DNA of 64,000 bases from Acidimicrobiia bacterium (GTDB lineage Bacteria > Actinomycetota > Acidimicrobiia > Spongiisociales > UBA11373), in contig JBBDMM010000018.1 of NCBI GenBank assembly GCA_040878325.1, positions 19,083 to 83,082 on the forward strand. The letters are read 5' to 3'. The notes below the pieces were generated by a model. The model made no database searches, was not told the DNA's origin, and worked only from the letters and a program-made list of their open reading frames with translations. The first letter of the stretch is position 1. Each line of letters begins with the position of its first letter. Shown here piece after piece: positions 24,609-33,510 of the stretch. The translations under genes were made by a program, and so were the position numbers.

Positions 24609-24797
24609 TTGTCTTTTCGTTGTGAGGTCTGCGGAAAAGAGCCGTGGGTCGGTAAACAGGTCAGCCACTCGCACCGGCGTAGCAGTCGCCGGTGGGTGCC
24701 GAACATCCAGCGCGTCCGGGTGCGCCACGGGAGCAACTCCCGCCGTGCCCACGTGTGCACGTCGTGCATCAAGGCCGGCAAGATCGAGAAGGCGTAG
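24609..24797 (+). CDS. rpmB: 50S ribosomal protein L28 (zinc-binding form)
   Basis: 62 residues from TTG 24609: [29 protein letters not shown], then VPNIQRVRV and [15 protein letters not shown]. The CxxC pairs (CEVC and CTSC) mark the zinc-ribbon (C+) form of L28. [10 protein letters not shown] is the family signature. TTG is preferred because of the GGAGG at the right distance, although the open frame goes back to 24576. The start is inside a hairpin that masks the site. Typical length for actinobacterial L28 is 61-64. Confidence 0.9.
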   Translation: MSFRCEVCGKEPWVGKQVSHSHRRSSRRWVPNIQRVRVRHGSNSRRAHVCTSCIKAGKIEKA

Positions 24798-24881
24798 CCC
24801 GACCGAGTAGGTCTTCGGCGGTTCCGGTCAGCCCGGGCCGGTCTTGCTGGGGCTTAAGCCGGGGCGGGAGCAGGCCCTCCG

Positions 24882-24887
24882 TATACT
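24882..24887 (+). promoter_or_regulatory. -10 box TATACT before fakA
   Basis: A consensus-like TATACT ends six bases before GTG 24894. It may drive the whole fakA-recG-rsmD-coaD run as a leaderless message. Confidence 0.5.
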
Positions 24888-24893
24888 CCTCGG

Positions 24894-26540
24894 GTGGCTG
24901 CCCACCGTTTGTTGCTTCGTGCGCAGGACCTCAAATCGATCCTCCAGCGGTACCTCGATCGCCTGCACCAGCATCGGGATGCCCTCAATCGGCTCAATGT
25001 GTATCCGGTCCCCGACGGCGACACCGGTACGAACATGACCCTCACCCTCGAATCGGTGATGAACGAGGTTCGGCCTGCCGAGACGATGGATCAGGTTGCC
25101 ACTGCTCTCGCCCACGGCTCGCTGATGGGCGCCCAGGGGAACAGCGGGATCATTCTGTCGCAGATCCTCGCCGGGCTCGCCAACGCCTTTCGCGGCTCCC
25201 CATCGCTGGGCACGGCGCAGTTGGTCGACGCTCTCGGCCGCGCCTCGGTCGCCGCCTACAGGGCCGTCGGTCGGCCAGTCGAAGGCACCATTCTCACCGT
25301 GCTGCGCGAGGCCGCTGAAGCCGCCCAAGATGCCGACACCCCCGAAGGGGAGGATCTCGCGGCGTTTCTCCTGAGGATCTACCAACGCGCCGAGGACGCG
25401 CTCCACTCGACCCCCGACCTGCTGCCGGTCCTCAAGGAGGCGGGAGTGGTCGATGCCGGCGGCGCCGGGTTCTTGCTGCTACTGGTGGCCTTCCTCGAGG
25501 AGGTGACCGGTGAAGACGTGGTGCTGCCCGAGGCGATCTTCCGCGCCGCCGCGGCGCAACTGATCCCCAGTAGCGGTGCCGATCCAGACCACTCGGTCGC
25601 CTTGCTCCGCTACGAGGTGATGTTCCTGCTCCACGCGGACGATCCCGATGCCGGTGACCGGCTGCGGGAGTCCTGGTCGGATATGGGGGATTCGATCGTC
25701 GTCGTCGGCGCAGAGGGGGTGTGGAACTGCCACATCCACACGGATGACGTCGGCCCTGCGGTCGAAGCCGGCATCGCCTTGGGCCGACCCGAGCGCATCA
25801 AGATCACGGACCTGCTGGATCAGGCGGCCGAGGAGGCGTTCCACCGGGCTCTGTCCTTCAGTCCGTTGCCCGAGTTCGCAGAGATGGAGGTCGGGGTGGT
25901 GGCGGTGGCGGTGGGTGACGGGATCGTCGAGCTATTTCGCGACGCCGGAGCGCAGGGTCTGGTCGTCGGCGGCCAAACGATGAACCCTTCGGTGCGGGAG
26001 ATGCTGGCCGTCGTCGACTCGACGGCGGCGAACACGGTGATCGTGCTGCCCAACAACAAGAACATCATTCCCGTCGCCGAGCAGCTCGATGCGCTCTCGT
26101 CGAAACGAGTCCTCGTTGTGCCCACGCGTTCGGTGCCAGAGGGGCTCGCGGCGATGATCGCCTACCTCCCCGGTGCCGACCCCGACGAGCTGGTGAAGGC
26201 AATGGCCTCGGCGGCAGGTTCGGTCGCGTGGGGTGAGGTGACCCAGGCGGTCCGCGGCGCCATGACGCCGGTGGGCGCCTGCGAGGAGGGGGACTGGCTG
26301 GGGATCATCGGGGGCGACGTGGCACTGGTCGAACACGAGCTGGCACCGGCAGCCACCAGGGTGATGGATGCGTTGGTGGCCAACGACGCCGAGATGATCA
26401 CGATCTTCACCGGGAGCGACGCCGCCGCCGCCGCCACTGCCGCCCTGGTTGCTCACCTGGCCGATGACCATCCCGCGGTGGAGGTGTCGGTCATCGACGG
26501 CGGCCAGCCGCTCTACCCCTACATCTTCGGGGTCGAGTGA
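24894..26540 (+). CDS. fakA: Fatty acid kinase catalytic subunit FakA-like (DAK2/YloV)
   Basis: 548 residues. The N-terminal DAK2 (dihydroxyacetone-kinase L) domain has LNVYPVPDGDTGTNM (metal-binding Asps), HGSLMGAQGNSGIILSQILAGLA and DAGGAGFLLLLV. The middle domain and C-terminal region, ending VSVIDGGQPLYPYIFGVE, match the YloV/FakA layout. FakA phosphorylates fatty acids carried by FakB partners to give acyl-phosphate for PlsY/PlsX; no fakB is in the window. GTG start 24894; its stop overlaps the recG GTG by 4 bp. The fakA-recG-rsmD-coaD order is widely conserved in actinobacteria. Confidence 0.9.
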   Translation: MAAHRLLLRAQDLKSILQRYLDRLHQHRDALNRLNVYPVPDGDTGTNMTLTLESVMNEVRPAETMDQVATALAHGSLMGAQGNSGIILSQILAGLANAFRGSPSLGTAQLVDALGRASVAAYRAVGRPVEGTILTVLREAAEAAQDADTPEGEDLAAFLLRIYQRAEDALHSTPDLLPVLKEAGVVDAGGAGFLLLLVAFLEEVTGEDVVLPEAIFRAAAAQLIPSSGADPDHSVALLRYEVMFLLHADDPDAGDRLRESWSDMGDSIVVVGAEGVWNCHIHTDDVGPAVEAGIALGRPERIKITDLLDQAAEEAFHRALSFSPLPEFAEMEVGVVAVAVGDGIVELFRDAGAQGLVVGGQTMNPSVREMLAVVDSTAANTVIVLPNNKNIIPVAEQLDALSSKRVLVVPTRSVPEGLAAMIAYLPGADPDELVKAMASAAGSVAWGEVTQAVRGAMTPVGACEEGDWLGIIGGDVALVEHELAPAATRVMDALVANDAEMITIFTGSDAAAAATAALVAHLADDHPAVEVSVIDGGQPLYPYIFGVE

Positions 26541-28618
26541 GCGGGCGCAGCCTCGCTTATCTCGCCGGGATCCCGATCGAGCGGGTGCAAGGCTTGACGG
26601 GCAAACGGGGAGCGAACCTGCGCAAGGCCGGCATCGAGTCGGTCGCCGATCTGTTGATGCACGTTCCCCGCCGCTACGTCGATCGGTCCCGTCTCTTGCC
26701 GCTGGGCGAGCTGCCGCTGGGCGAGGAGATCACCGTGATCGGCCGGGTGACAAAGGTGTCGACTCGCCGGCCACGGCGCAATCTCACCATCGTGGAAGCA
26801 ACGATTGACGACGGCTCCGGATTGCTCGTCGCCACGTGGTTCAACCAGGGGTTCCGAGCGACGCAGCTCACCGAGGGAGTGGAGGTCGCCCTCTCCGGCA
26901 CGGTCGAGCGCTACCGGGGACGGCTGCAGATGGCGTCGCCCGATGCCGACGTGCTCGATCGCCCTTCGGAGTCGCTCACCACGGGCAGGGTGATGCCGGT
27001 CCACCCGACCGCCGGAGGGGTAGGACCGGGGCACATGCGGCGGGCGATCCACAACGCCCTTCTCCGGGCGCGTCCGGTCACCGACCCGGTCCCGCCGGGG
27101 ATCCGGGAGCGCCTCGGCCTCATCGACCGCGACACGGCGATCGCCGACATTCACTTCCCCGAGGAGATGGGACTGATCGACCCGGCGCGAGACCGGCTGG
27201 TATTCGACGAGTTCTTCCGGCTCGAGGTCGCGCTGGCCGTGCGTAAGCACCGACAGATCCAGGCAGCCGAGGGCATCGCCCATTCTGTGGACGGCGGTCT
27301 GGTCGATGAGTTCATCGATGTGCTCCCCTACACGCTCACCAATGCCCAGAAGAAAGTGATCGCCGAGATCCAGGGCGACATGAGCTCACCCCATCCGATG
27401 CACCGGCTGCTCCAGGGGGAAGTGGGGTCGGGCAAGACGGTGGTCGCCATGGCGGCTCTGCTCACCGCGGTCCAGGGTGGTTATCAGGGGGCGGTGATGG
27501 CGCCCACCGAGGTGCTCGCTGAGCAGCACTTCCTCGGTCTCGCCCCGATGGCGCTGTGGGTCGGCGTGCGGATGTCACTTCTCACCGGGTCGTCGCCCGA
27601 CCGCGCGACGGTGCTATCCCGCATCGCCGAAGGGACGGTCGACATCGTCGTCGGCACCCACGCCCTCATCCAGGAGGGGGTGGAGTTCAGCCGGCTAGGG
27701 GTGGCCGTCATCGACGAGCAGCATCGGTTCGGGGTGCACCAGCGGGTGCAACTCAAGGAGAAGGCCACCGGCCCCGAACCCGACCTGCTGATCATGACGG
27801 CGACCCCGATCCCGCGCACGCTGGCGATGACCCTTTACGGCGACCTCGACATGAGCATTCTCGACGAGATGCCGGGTGGTCGGCTCCCGGTGATCACCCG
27901 GGTGGTCCCACCTGATCCGGGATCGCTCGCCGAGGTGTACTCGTTGATCCGCAAGGAGGTCGCCGCCGGCCGCCAGGTCTTCGTGGTGTGCCCGCTGGTG
28001 GAGGACTCCGAGAAGTTGCAAGCGGCGTCGGCGACCGCCGAGCACGAGCGCCTGTCGACGGTGTTCTCCGACTTGCGGGTTGGCCTGATCCACGGCCAGA
28101 TGCGGTCCGCCGACAAGGAAGAGGTGATGGGACGGATGCGGGCCGGCGAAGTCGACGTGCTCGTCGCCACCACGGTGATCGAGGTGGGCATCGACATCGC
28201 CAACGCCACCGTGATGGTGGTCGAGGACGCCGATCGATTCGGGCTGAGCCAATTGCATCAACTGCGTGGCCGGGTGGGGCGCGGCGAGCATCAGTCGTAT
28301 TGCATCCTGATCGCCGACCCCGGTACCCCCGAAGGAGAGCAGCGGCTGGCGGCGATGGCGGAGAGCAACGACGGCTTCTTTCTCGCCGAGGAGGACCTTC
28401 GCATCCGGGGCCACGGCACCGTCTTCGGCGCCAAGCAGGCAGGCATGGCCGACCTCCACCTCGCCGACATCCTGCGCGACACCGAGATGCTGGTCACTTC
28501 TCGCCGGGAGGCTTTCGCCCTCGTCGCCAATGATCCCGAACTGGTGACCCATCCGGAATTGGCCGAGGAGATACGGGCGCTGCTCGGCGAGGCCGACGAC
28601 TGGCTGTTCATCTCGTGA
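26537..28618 (+). CDS. recG: ATP-dependent DNA helicase RecG
   Basis: 693 residues, GTG start overlapping the fakA stop. The wedge OB-fold region carries KRGANLRKAGIESVADLLMHVPRRYVDRSR. Helicase motifs: Walker A LLQGEVGSGKTVVA, MAPTEVLAEQH, IDEQHRFGVHQR (II), MTATPIPRTLAMTLYGDLD (III), VATTVIEVGIDIANATVMVVEDADRFGLSQLHQLRGRVGRG in separate IV-VI motifs. RecG reverses stalled forks and branch-migrates junctions. Length is close to the 690-residue norm. It is the second gene of the coupled run. Confidence 0.96.
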   Translation: MSGRSLAYLAGIPIERVQGLTGKRGANLRKAGIESVADLLMHVPRRYVDRSRLLPLGELPLGEEITVIGRVTKVSTRRPRRNLTIVEATIDDGSGLLVATWFNQGFRATQLTEGVEVALSGTVERYRGRLQMASPDADVLDRPSESLTTGRVMPVHPTAGGVGPGHMRRAIHNALLRARPVTDPVPPGIRERLGLIDRDTAIADIHFPEEMGLIDPARDRLVFDEFFRLEVALAVRKHRQIQAAEGIAHSVDGGLVDEFIDVLPYTLTNAQKKVIAEIQGDMSSPHPMHRLLQGEVGSGKTVVAMAALLTAVQGGYQGAVMAPTEVLAEQHFLGLAPMALWVGVRMSLLTGSSPDRATVLSRIAEGTVDIVVGTHALIQEGVEFSRLGVAVIDEQHRFGVHQRVQLKEKATGPEPDLLIMTATPIPRTLAMTLYGDLDMSILDEMPGGRLPVITRVVPPDPGSLAEVYSLIRKEVAAGRQVFVVCPLVEDSEKLQAASATAEHERLSTVFSDLRVGLIHGQMRSADKEEVMGRMRAGEVDVLVATTVIEVGIDIANATVMVVEDADRFGLSQLHQLRGRVGRGEHQSYCILIADPGTPEGEQRLAAMAESNDGFFLAEEDLRIRGHGTVFGAKQAGMADLHLADILRDTEMLVTSRREAFALVANDPELVTHPELAEEIRALLGEADDWLFIS

Positions 28619-29157
28619 GGATCATCGCCGGAGCCGCCAAGGGACGCCGGCTCAAGGGTCCGCCCGGTGACTCCACCCGGCCGATGATGGACCGGGTGAA
28701 GGAGGCGATCTTCTCCTCGCTCGGCTCGGCGGTCAACGGGGCCCGGGTGCTCGATCTCTACGCAGGATCCGGCAGCCTGGGCCTTGAGGCGTTGAGCAGA
28801 GGGGCGGAGTCAGCCACCTTCGTCGAGTGGCGGCGCGATGTGGCCCGGGTACTGCGGGAGAACGTCGACACGGTCGCGCTCGGTGGGGTGGTCGTCCCCG
28901 AGAAGGTCGAGGATCACCTCAAGAAGCCGGGGGCGCGAGTGGATCTCGCATTCGTTGACCCCCCCTACGACCTGGCACTACCGTCGGTTGAACAGGTTCT
29001 CGGTCTATTGACCCGTAGGCTGGTCGACGGCGCGATCGTGGTGCTCCACCGCAGGGTGGGATCCGGCGAACCCGCGTTGCCTCCCGGTCTCGAGGTTGCC
29101 GGTCGGCACCGATACGGAGATGCGGAGGTCACCATGCTGACCAAGGAGGATCGGTGA
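28615..29157 (+). CDS. rsmD: 16S rRNA (guanine966-N2)-methyltransferase
   Basis: 180 residues, GTG start overlapping the recG stop by 4 bp. RIIAGAAKGRRLKGPPGDSTRPMMDRVKEAIFSSL is the RsmD N-terminus (key parts RxIAG and TRPTxDRVKEA-like). The SAM loop is VLDLYAGSGSLGLEALSRGA and the catalytic motif is AFVDPPYDL (DPPY). It methylates G966 in the 30S head. The pair rsmD-coaD is one of the most conserved bacterial gene neighbourhoods, which supports both calls. Confidence 0.95.
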   Translation: MRIIAGAAKGRRLKGPPGDSTRPMMDRVKEAIFSSLGSAVNGARVLDLYAGSGSLGLEALSRGAESATFVEWRRDVARVLRENVDTVALGGVVVPEKVEDHLKKPGARVDLAFVDPPYDLALPSVEQVLGLLTRRLVDGAIVVLHRRVGSGEPALPPGLEVAGRHRYGDAEVTMLTKEDR

Positions 29158-29627
29158 TCACGGCTCTGGTCCCTGGCAGTTTCGACCCGCCGACCAACGG
29201 GCATGTCGATGTCGTGTCGCGCTGCGTGGCGGTGTTCGATCGGGTGGTGGTCGGAGTGGTAACCAATCCGTCGAAGCAGCCGCTGTTCACTATCGAAGAG
29301 CGCAAGGCGATGCTCGAGGAGTGCTGCCCCTGGGACACCGTCGAGGTGGCCGGGTTCGAGGGCCTGCTCGTCGACTTCGCCCGTGAGATCGGCGCCGACA
29401 TCGTGGTGAAGGGCCTGCGGGCGATGACCGACTTCGACTACGAGATCCAGCTCGCGCAGATGAACCGACAGCTTTCCGGCATCGTGACCATGTTCATCGC
29501 CACGAAGCCTGAGTTCGGCTACCTGTCTTCGTCACTGGTGAAGGAAGTAGCCGGATTCGGGGGATCGGTGGATGAACTCGTCCCCGATGTCGTCGCCAAG
29601 GCCCTTCAGGAGAGGTTCCGCAAATGA
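29154..29627 (+). CDS. coaD: Phosphopantetheine adenylyltransferase
   Basis: 157 residues, GTG start overlapping the rsmD stop. PGSFDPPTNGHVDVVSR holds the nucleotidyltransferase TxGH-type motif (here TNGH), and KGLRAMTDFDYEIQLAQMNRQL is the CoaD-specific middle. The end has YLSSSLVKEVAGFGG with the ISSTxVR-like loop. It adenylates 4'-phosphopantetheine to dephospho-CoA. Normal length about 160. Confidence 0.96.
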   Translation: MITALVPGSFDPPTNGHVDVVSRCVAVFDRVVVGVVTNPSKQPLFTIEERKAMLEECCPWDTVEVAGFEGLLVDFAREIGADIVVKGLRAMTDFDYEIQLAQMNRQLSGIVTMFIATKPEFGYLSSSLVKEVAGFGGSVDELVPDVVAKALQERFRK

Positions 29628-30145
29628 CCGACGAGCACGACCTTGGCATCGATCCCCCCGACGAGATCCCGGTACCGCCCCGGTTGGGTGAACTGCTCGA
29701 ACTCGTCGACGAGTTGATCATCGCCGTCGAAGGGGCCCGAACGGTTCCCCTCTCGGGCAACGTGATGCTCGATCGCGACCGGCTCATCGACATGCTCTAT
29801 CGCCTGCGCGACGACCTCCCCGAGGAGCTGCGGGCGGCGCGTTGGATGGTGCGGGAGCGTGAGGCGTTCGTGGCCCGTACCAATGAGAAGGCGCGCGAGA
29901 TGCTCGAACGAGCCCGACAGCGTTCCGAGGAATTGGTGACCGAGTCGTACATCGTGAAGGAAGCGGTCGACGAGGCCAACGCCCTGATCCGCCACGCCGA
30001 GAACGAGGCGACACGGATCCGGCTCGAGGCAGAGGACTACTCGGAGCAGGCGTTCGAGCAAACCGAAACGGTGCTGTCCGATCTACTCTCTCAGGTGAGA
30101 GGGTTCCGCGCAGAGCTGCACCAGGCGCGGCGCCACGAAGACTGA
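29624..30145 (+). CDS. SepIVA-like coiled-coil protein (DivIVA-related)
   Basis: 173 residues, start ATG overlapping the coaD stop. A short N-terminal part with PPRLGELLELVDELIIAVEGAR and VMLDRDRLIDMLYRLRDDLPEELRAARWM is followed by a long charged helix rich in Glu, Arg and Ala (EKAREMLERARQRSEELV). The order coaD-this-yceD-rnc-mutM-smc resembles mycobacteria, where SepIVA (Rv2927c, DivIVA-like septum factor) lies next to yceD. The similarity is by position and architecture; at 173 residues it is shorter than the mycobacterial protein of about 245. Probable role in septum or polar growth, at the membrane. A palindromic element begins one base after its stop. Confidence 0.7.
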   Translation: MTDEHDLGIDPPDEIPVPPRLGELLELVDELIIAVEGARTVPLSGNVMLDRDRLIDMLYRLRDDLPEELRAARWMVREREAFVARTNEKAREMLERARQRSEELVTESYIVKEAVDEANALIRHAENEATRIRLEAEDYSEQAFEQTETVLSDLLSQVRGFRAELHQARRHED

Positions 30146-30238
30146 AGGGGGTGAGCGAATAGGCTCGCCCCGGGATAGGGTCTCGGCTTGCCACAAGCCG
30201 AGACCCTATGAAGCCAGCGACCTATTCGCTCACCCCCT
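30146..30238. repeat. Long palindromic element, copy B
   Basis: Outer arms 30146-30163 and 30221-30238 pair over 18 bp. Internal loops are CTCGCCCCGGGAT (30164-30176, identical to copy A) and ATGAAGCCAGCGA (30208-30220, same length as in A). Inner arms 30177-30190 and 30194-30207 pair over 14 bp around CCA. It begins right after the stop of the SepIVA-like gene and ends 14 bp before yceD, so any transcript of the run contains it. Compared with copy A, stem bases differ at paired positions on both sides. Confidence 0.85.
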
Positions 30239-30252
30239 AAGACGAGGCACCA

Positions 30253-30753
30253 ATGACCCGGGGACATGCTCCCTTCCGCATCCCCGTTTCCGATGTCCAC
30301 GGTGATGGCGGCAAACGCCGTTCCGTCACCATCGACGCCGAGATCGAGTGGCCCCTCGAGTTGTCGGTGGTGGGGCCTCATCTGCACGCCGATCTGGTGT
30401 TGCAGGGCGCCGCCGGCGGAGTGCTCGTCCGGGGGGTGATCGACACCGACGTCACCCACACCTGCCACCGCTGCCTGGTGGAGTGGGCCGAACCCCTTCG
30501 AGTCGAGTTCTCCGAGGTGCTCGGGCTCGATGAGGATCCCGACGCCTACCCCCTCGACGGAGACGTCGCCGACCTCGAAATCCCCATACGCGACGCCGTA
30601 TTGCTGTCGGTGACGCTTGTTCCGACGTGCAAGCCCGACTGTCGCGGAATTTGCGCCACGTGCGGGGGCGACTTGAATACCAACTCCTGCCCGGGGCATG
30701 ACGAGGATGGTGACTCCCCGTTTGCGTCGTTGCGGGAATTGTTCGAATCCTGA
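30253..30753 (+). CDS. yceD: YceD/DUF177 family protein
   Basis: 166 residues. DUF177 signs: PLELSVVGPHLHADLVLQGAAGGVLVRGVIDTDV, THTCHRCLVEWAEPL with a CxxC, and CKPDCRGICATCGGDLNTNSC with four more Cys. It commonly lies before rpmF and has been linked to 23S rRNA accumulation in plants and bacteria. The start ATG 30253 lies 14 bp after the palindromic element. Next gene is rpmF, 18 bp downstream, as in most bacteria. Confidence 0.9.
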   Translation: MTRGHAPFRIPVSDVHGDGGKRRSVTIDAEIEWPLELSVVGPHLHADLVLQGAAGGVLVRGVIDTDVTHTCHRCLVEWAEPLRVEFSEVLGLDEDPDAYPLDGDVADLEIPIRDAVLLSVTLVPTCKPDCRGICATCGGDLNTNSCPGHDEDGDSPFASLRELFES

Positions 30754-30771
30754 GGTCTCGAAAGGCGCGTC

Positions 30772-30945
30772 ATGGCGGTCCCGAAGAAGAAGATGTCCGC
30801 CTCCCGCACCCGGCGGCGGAAGGCGATGTGGAAGATCACTCCTACTGCCACCATTCGCTGCCCGCAGTGCAACGCGCCCAAGCTTTCTCACCGCGTCTGC
30901 AAGGAGTGCGGTACGTACAAGGGCCGGGAGGTCCTCCCCAGCTGA
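30772..30945 (+). CDS. rpmF: 50S ribosomal protein L32 (zinc-binding form)
   Basis: 57 residues, below common ORF cut-offs. MAVPKKKMSASRTRRRKAMW is the L32 N-terminus, with CPQC and CKEC zinc pairs and the ending YKGREVLP. Normal length is 56-60. Position between yceD and plsX is the standard one. Starts 3 nt after AAGGCGCGTC, a modest ribosome site. Confidence 0.96.
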   Translation: MAVPKKKMSASRTRRRKAMWKITPTATIRCPQCNAPKLSHRVCKECGTYKGREVLPS

Positions 30946-31021
30946 GGTCATGGCGGCGATCGGCAATAACGACTTCTCATTGGTGCCGTGAACGATTTCC
31001 GCATATCTTGAGGCCCATTTC

Positions 31022-32008
31022 ATGGTCCGTATAGCGCTCGACGCCATGGGCGGGGACTTCGCCCCACAGCAGACGGTTCTTGGCGCGATCGACGCGTCGG
31101 CCCGCGGGGTCGATGTCGTCCTCGTAGGCGACGAGGGCCTTCTCCGCACCGAACTCGAGAAGGCCGGCCCCGATCTCCCGATCGTTCACGCCCCCGATGT
31201 GATCGACATGAGCGATGACCCCGCCGCCGCGATCCGGGAGAAGAAGGGCGCATCGGTGAGCGTCGCCGCCCGTCTGGTCAGCGAAGGCTTGGCCGCTGGC
31301 ATGGTCTCGGCCGGATCGACCGGAGCGGCAATGGCTGCGGCCGCCATCGTCATCGGGCGTATCCCCGGCGTATCCCGGCCAGCCATCGCCACCATCTTCC
31401 CGCTGGGCACCCCGACCGTGGTGCTCGACGCCGGCGCCAACATCGACGTCAAGGCCAGCCACCTTGCCCAATTCGCCGTCATGGGATCGGTGGTGGCCGA
31501 GGTGTACCTCGGGGTCACCGAGCCCACGGTGGGTCTGCTCAACATCGGTGAGGAGGAGGGGAAGGGCCGCGATCTCGAGCGCGAGGCCCACAAGGTCCTT
31601 TCCGGGCAGGCGGGCATCCGCTTCGTCGGCAATGTCGAGGGCCGCGACCTGGGCCGAGGTAAGGCCGATGTGATCGTGACCGACGGTTTCACCGGCAATG
31701 TGCTTCTCAAGACCGCCGAGGGCTCGGTCCGGGCAGTGGCCCGGGTGATCCTCGAGGCGATCTCGTCGGACACCGATCCCGAAGTGCAGACCGCGGCCCA
31801 GGTGATCCTCCCCCGCCTCATGGCGCTGCGCGCCCGGTTTGATCCCGAGGCATATGGCGGAGCGCACCTCGTCGGGGTCAAGGGCACCGTGGTGATCGCA
31901 CACGGGTCGTCGTCGCGCGTCGCCATCGCCAATGCCCTCGCGATGGCCGCCGAAGGCGCCGAGCGGGGACTGGTGGCGCGCATCGAGGCCGGGCTGAGTG
32001 GTGGCTGA
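31022..32008 (+). CDS. plsX: Phosphate acyltransferase
   Basis: 328 residues. PlsX signatures: RIALDAMGGDFAP near the start, SAGSTGAAMAAA, PGVSRPAIATIFP, LDAGANIDVKASHLAQFA and VVTDGFTGNVLLKTAEG (here IVTDGFTGN). It makes acyl-phosphate from acyl-ACP for PlsY. Bacterial plsX often precedes fabD/acpP; here it is followed directly by rnc, with an 11-bp overlap, and no acpP is present. Start ATG 31022 follows TTGAGG 8-12 bases upstream. Confidence 0.95.
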   Translation: MVRIALDAMGGDFAPQQTVLGAIDASARGVDVVLVGDEGLLRTELEKAGPDLPIVHAPDVIDMSDDPAAAIREKKGASVSVAARLVSEGLAAGMVSAGSTGAAMAAAAIVIGRIPGVSRPAIATIFPLGTPTVVLDAGANIDVKASHLAQFAVMGSVVAEVYLGVTEPTVGLLNIGEEEGKGRDLEREAHKVLSGQAGIRFVGNVEGRDLGRGKADVIVTDGFTGNVLLKTAEGSVRAVARVILEAISSDTDPEVQTAAQVILPRLMALRARFDPEAYGGAHLVGVKGTVVIAHGSSSRVAIANALAMAAEGAERGLVARIEAGLSGG

Positions 32009-32687
32009 GCCCGCCCCGGCACTGGAGACTGCCCTGGGCCACACCTTTGCCGACCGCTCGCTTCTCGACCTCGCCCTCACCCACCGGTCGTGGATCGGCG
32101 AGGAGGACACCGACGAATCGAACGAGCGCCTCGAGTTCCTCGGCGACGCGGTGCTGGGGCTGATCGTCTCGACTGAACTCCACGAAGCCTGGGATCTGAC
32201 CGAGGGCGAGATGGCAAAGGTGCGGGCGGGGGTCGTCAACGAGGCGACGCTGGCCGTGGTCGCCCGCTCGATCGGCCTCGACGCGTCGCTGCGCGTCAGC
32301 CGTGGCGAGGAGGCCAGCGGGGGCCGCCACAAGGCATCGATCCTGTCGGACGGCATGGAGGCTCTGATCGGCGCGGTGTTTCTCGACGGTGGGTTCGAAG
32401 CCGCCCGGGAAGTCGTTCTCGAACGGTGGCGGCCGATCATCGCCGAACGCGCCTCGGCTCCCGGGGAGCGCGACTACAAGACCAGGCTTCAGGAGGTGAT
32501 CGCCCAGGAGGGAAGTGTCCCGGTCTACGACATGATCGGATCGGGACCCGACCACTCGCGGGCATTCGCCGCGACGGTCCGGGTAGGAGACGAAGTGATC
32601 GGCCGCGGCACCGGCACATCGAAGAAGCGCGCCCAACAGGCCGCTGCCCGGGCGGCGCTCGAAGCGCGCGGCTTCGCCGATGCCTGA
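31998..32687 (+). CDS. rnc: Ribonuclease III
   Basis: 229 residues, GTG start (31998 or 32001). The nuclease signature NERLEFLGDAVLGLI and the later Asp/Glu set in SDGMEALIGAVFLDGG provide the metal ligands. The double-stranded-RNA-binding domain follows: DYKTRLQEVIAQEGSVPVYDMI and GTGTSKKRAQQAAARAALEA. It cuts double-stranded rRNA precursors. It overlaps plsX upstream and mutM downstream (8 bp). Confidence 0.96.
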   Translation: MVAEPAPALETALGHTFADRSLLDLALTHRSWIGEEDTDESNERLEFLGDAVLGLIVSTELHEAWDLTEGEMAKVRAGVVNEATLAVVARSIGLDASLRVSRGEEASGGRHKASILSDGMEALIGAVFLDGGFEAAREVVLERWRPIIAERASAPGERDYKTRLQEVIAQEGSVPVYDMIGSGPDHSRAFAATVRVGDEVIGRGTGTSKKRAQQAAARAALEARGFADA

Positions 32688-33510
32688 GCTGCCTGAGGTC
32701 GAGTCCACCCGCCGATTTCTCGCCCCGGTGATCGTCGGGCACACGATTCGGGCGGCCGATGTGCGGCGTGACCGGATGGTCCGTCGCCACGAACGGCCCG
32801 GCGACTTTGCCGATCGGGTCGTCGGCCGGCGGATCGAATCGCTCGACCGACGAGGCAAGTTCCTCCTCGCCCGGCTCGCCGGCGACATCACCTGGGTGAC
32901 TCACCTGGGGATGTCGGGACGGATCGCGGTGGCCGAACCGGGCGAGGCCGAAGCCCCCCACACCAACGTCGTCGTCCACATCGACGGGCCGGTAGAGATC
33001 AGGCTGGTGGATCCGCGCACTTTCGGGTTCGTGGCGGCGTGGACGGCCGACGAACTGGCGCTGATGTTCGAGGGCCGGATCGGACGGGACGCGCTCGGCG
33101 ATCTCCCCACCTCTCGGGACCTCGAGCAGGCGCTGGCCGGTCGCACCAGCCCGATCAAGGCGCTGCTGCTCGACCAACGGATCGTCAGTGGCCTCGGCAA
33201 CATCTATGTCGACGAGGTCCTCCACCGCGCCGCCATTCGTCCTGATCGCCCCGGAGGATCTCTCGACGCCCTCGAGGTGCGGGCACTCCGGCGGGCCATC
33301 AGACCCGTTCTCGAAGCCGGCATCCGCCACGGGGGGACGAGCCTGGGCGACCTCGCGTACCTGCTCCCCGATGGCCGCGCCGGCGACTACATGCAGCGTC
33401 TGGCGGCGTACGGGCGCGAGGGGGAACCATGTCGGCGATGTGGTGGCATCATCGAGAGGAGCGTCATCCGCGATAGGAGCAGTTTCTGGTGCGCCGGCTG
33501 TCAAGTGTGA
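32680..33510 (+). CDS. mutM: Formamidopyrimidine-DNA glycosylase
   Basis: 276 residues. PELPEVE at the N-terminus supplies the catalytic Pro; Lys in RRGKFLLA and DPRTFGFV are the FPG motifs; GNIYVDEVL is the helix-two-turn-helix. The zinc finger is CRRCGGIIERSVIRDRSSFWCAGC (four Cys: CRRC and CAGC). It removes 8-oxoguanine. mutM between rnc and smc is the standard actinobacterial order. Its end overlaps the next lipoprotein gene by 22 bp. Confidence 0.96.
   Translation: MPELPEVESTRRFLAPVIVGHTIRAADVRRDRMVRRHERPGDFADRVVGRRIESLDRRGKFLLARLAGDITWVTHLGMSGRIAVAEPGEAEAPHTNVVVHIDGPVEIRLVDPRTFGFVAAWTADELALMFEGRIGRDALGDLPTSRDLEQALAGRTSPIKALLLDQRIVSGLGNIYVDEVLHRAAIRPDRPGGSLDALEVRALRRAIRPVLEAGIRHGGTSLGDLAYLLPDGRAGDYMQRLAAYGREGEPCRRCGGIIERSVIRDRSSFWCAGCQV

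Noticed and set aside
24798..24881. Riboswitch before fakA
   Set aside because: No recognised aptamer core; the gap is short and the start looks leaderless.
30741..30752. tRNA T-loop-like GTTCGAATCC
   Set aside because: It is the end of yceD coding sequence (ELFES) with no acceptor or anticodon stems around it; the similar string at 50178 is inside punA.
30977..32440. 487-codon minus-strand frame opposite plsX and rnc
   Set aside because: Both plus-strand genes are certain; the antisense frame has no recognisable domain.
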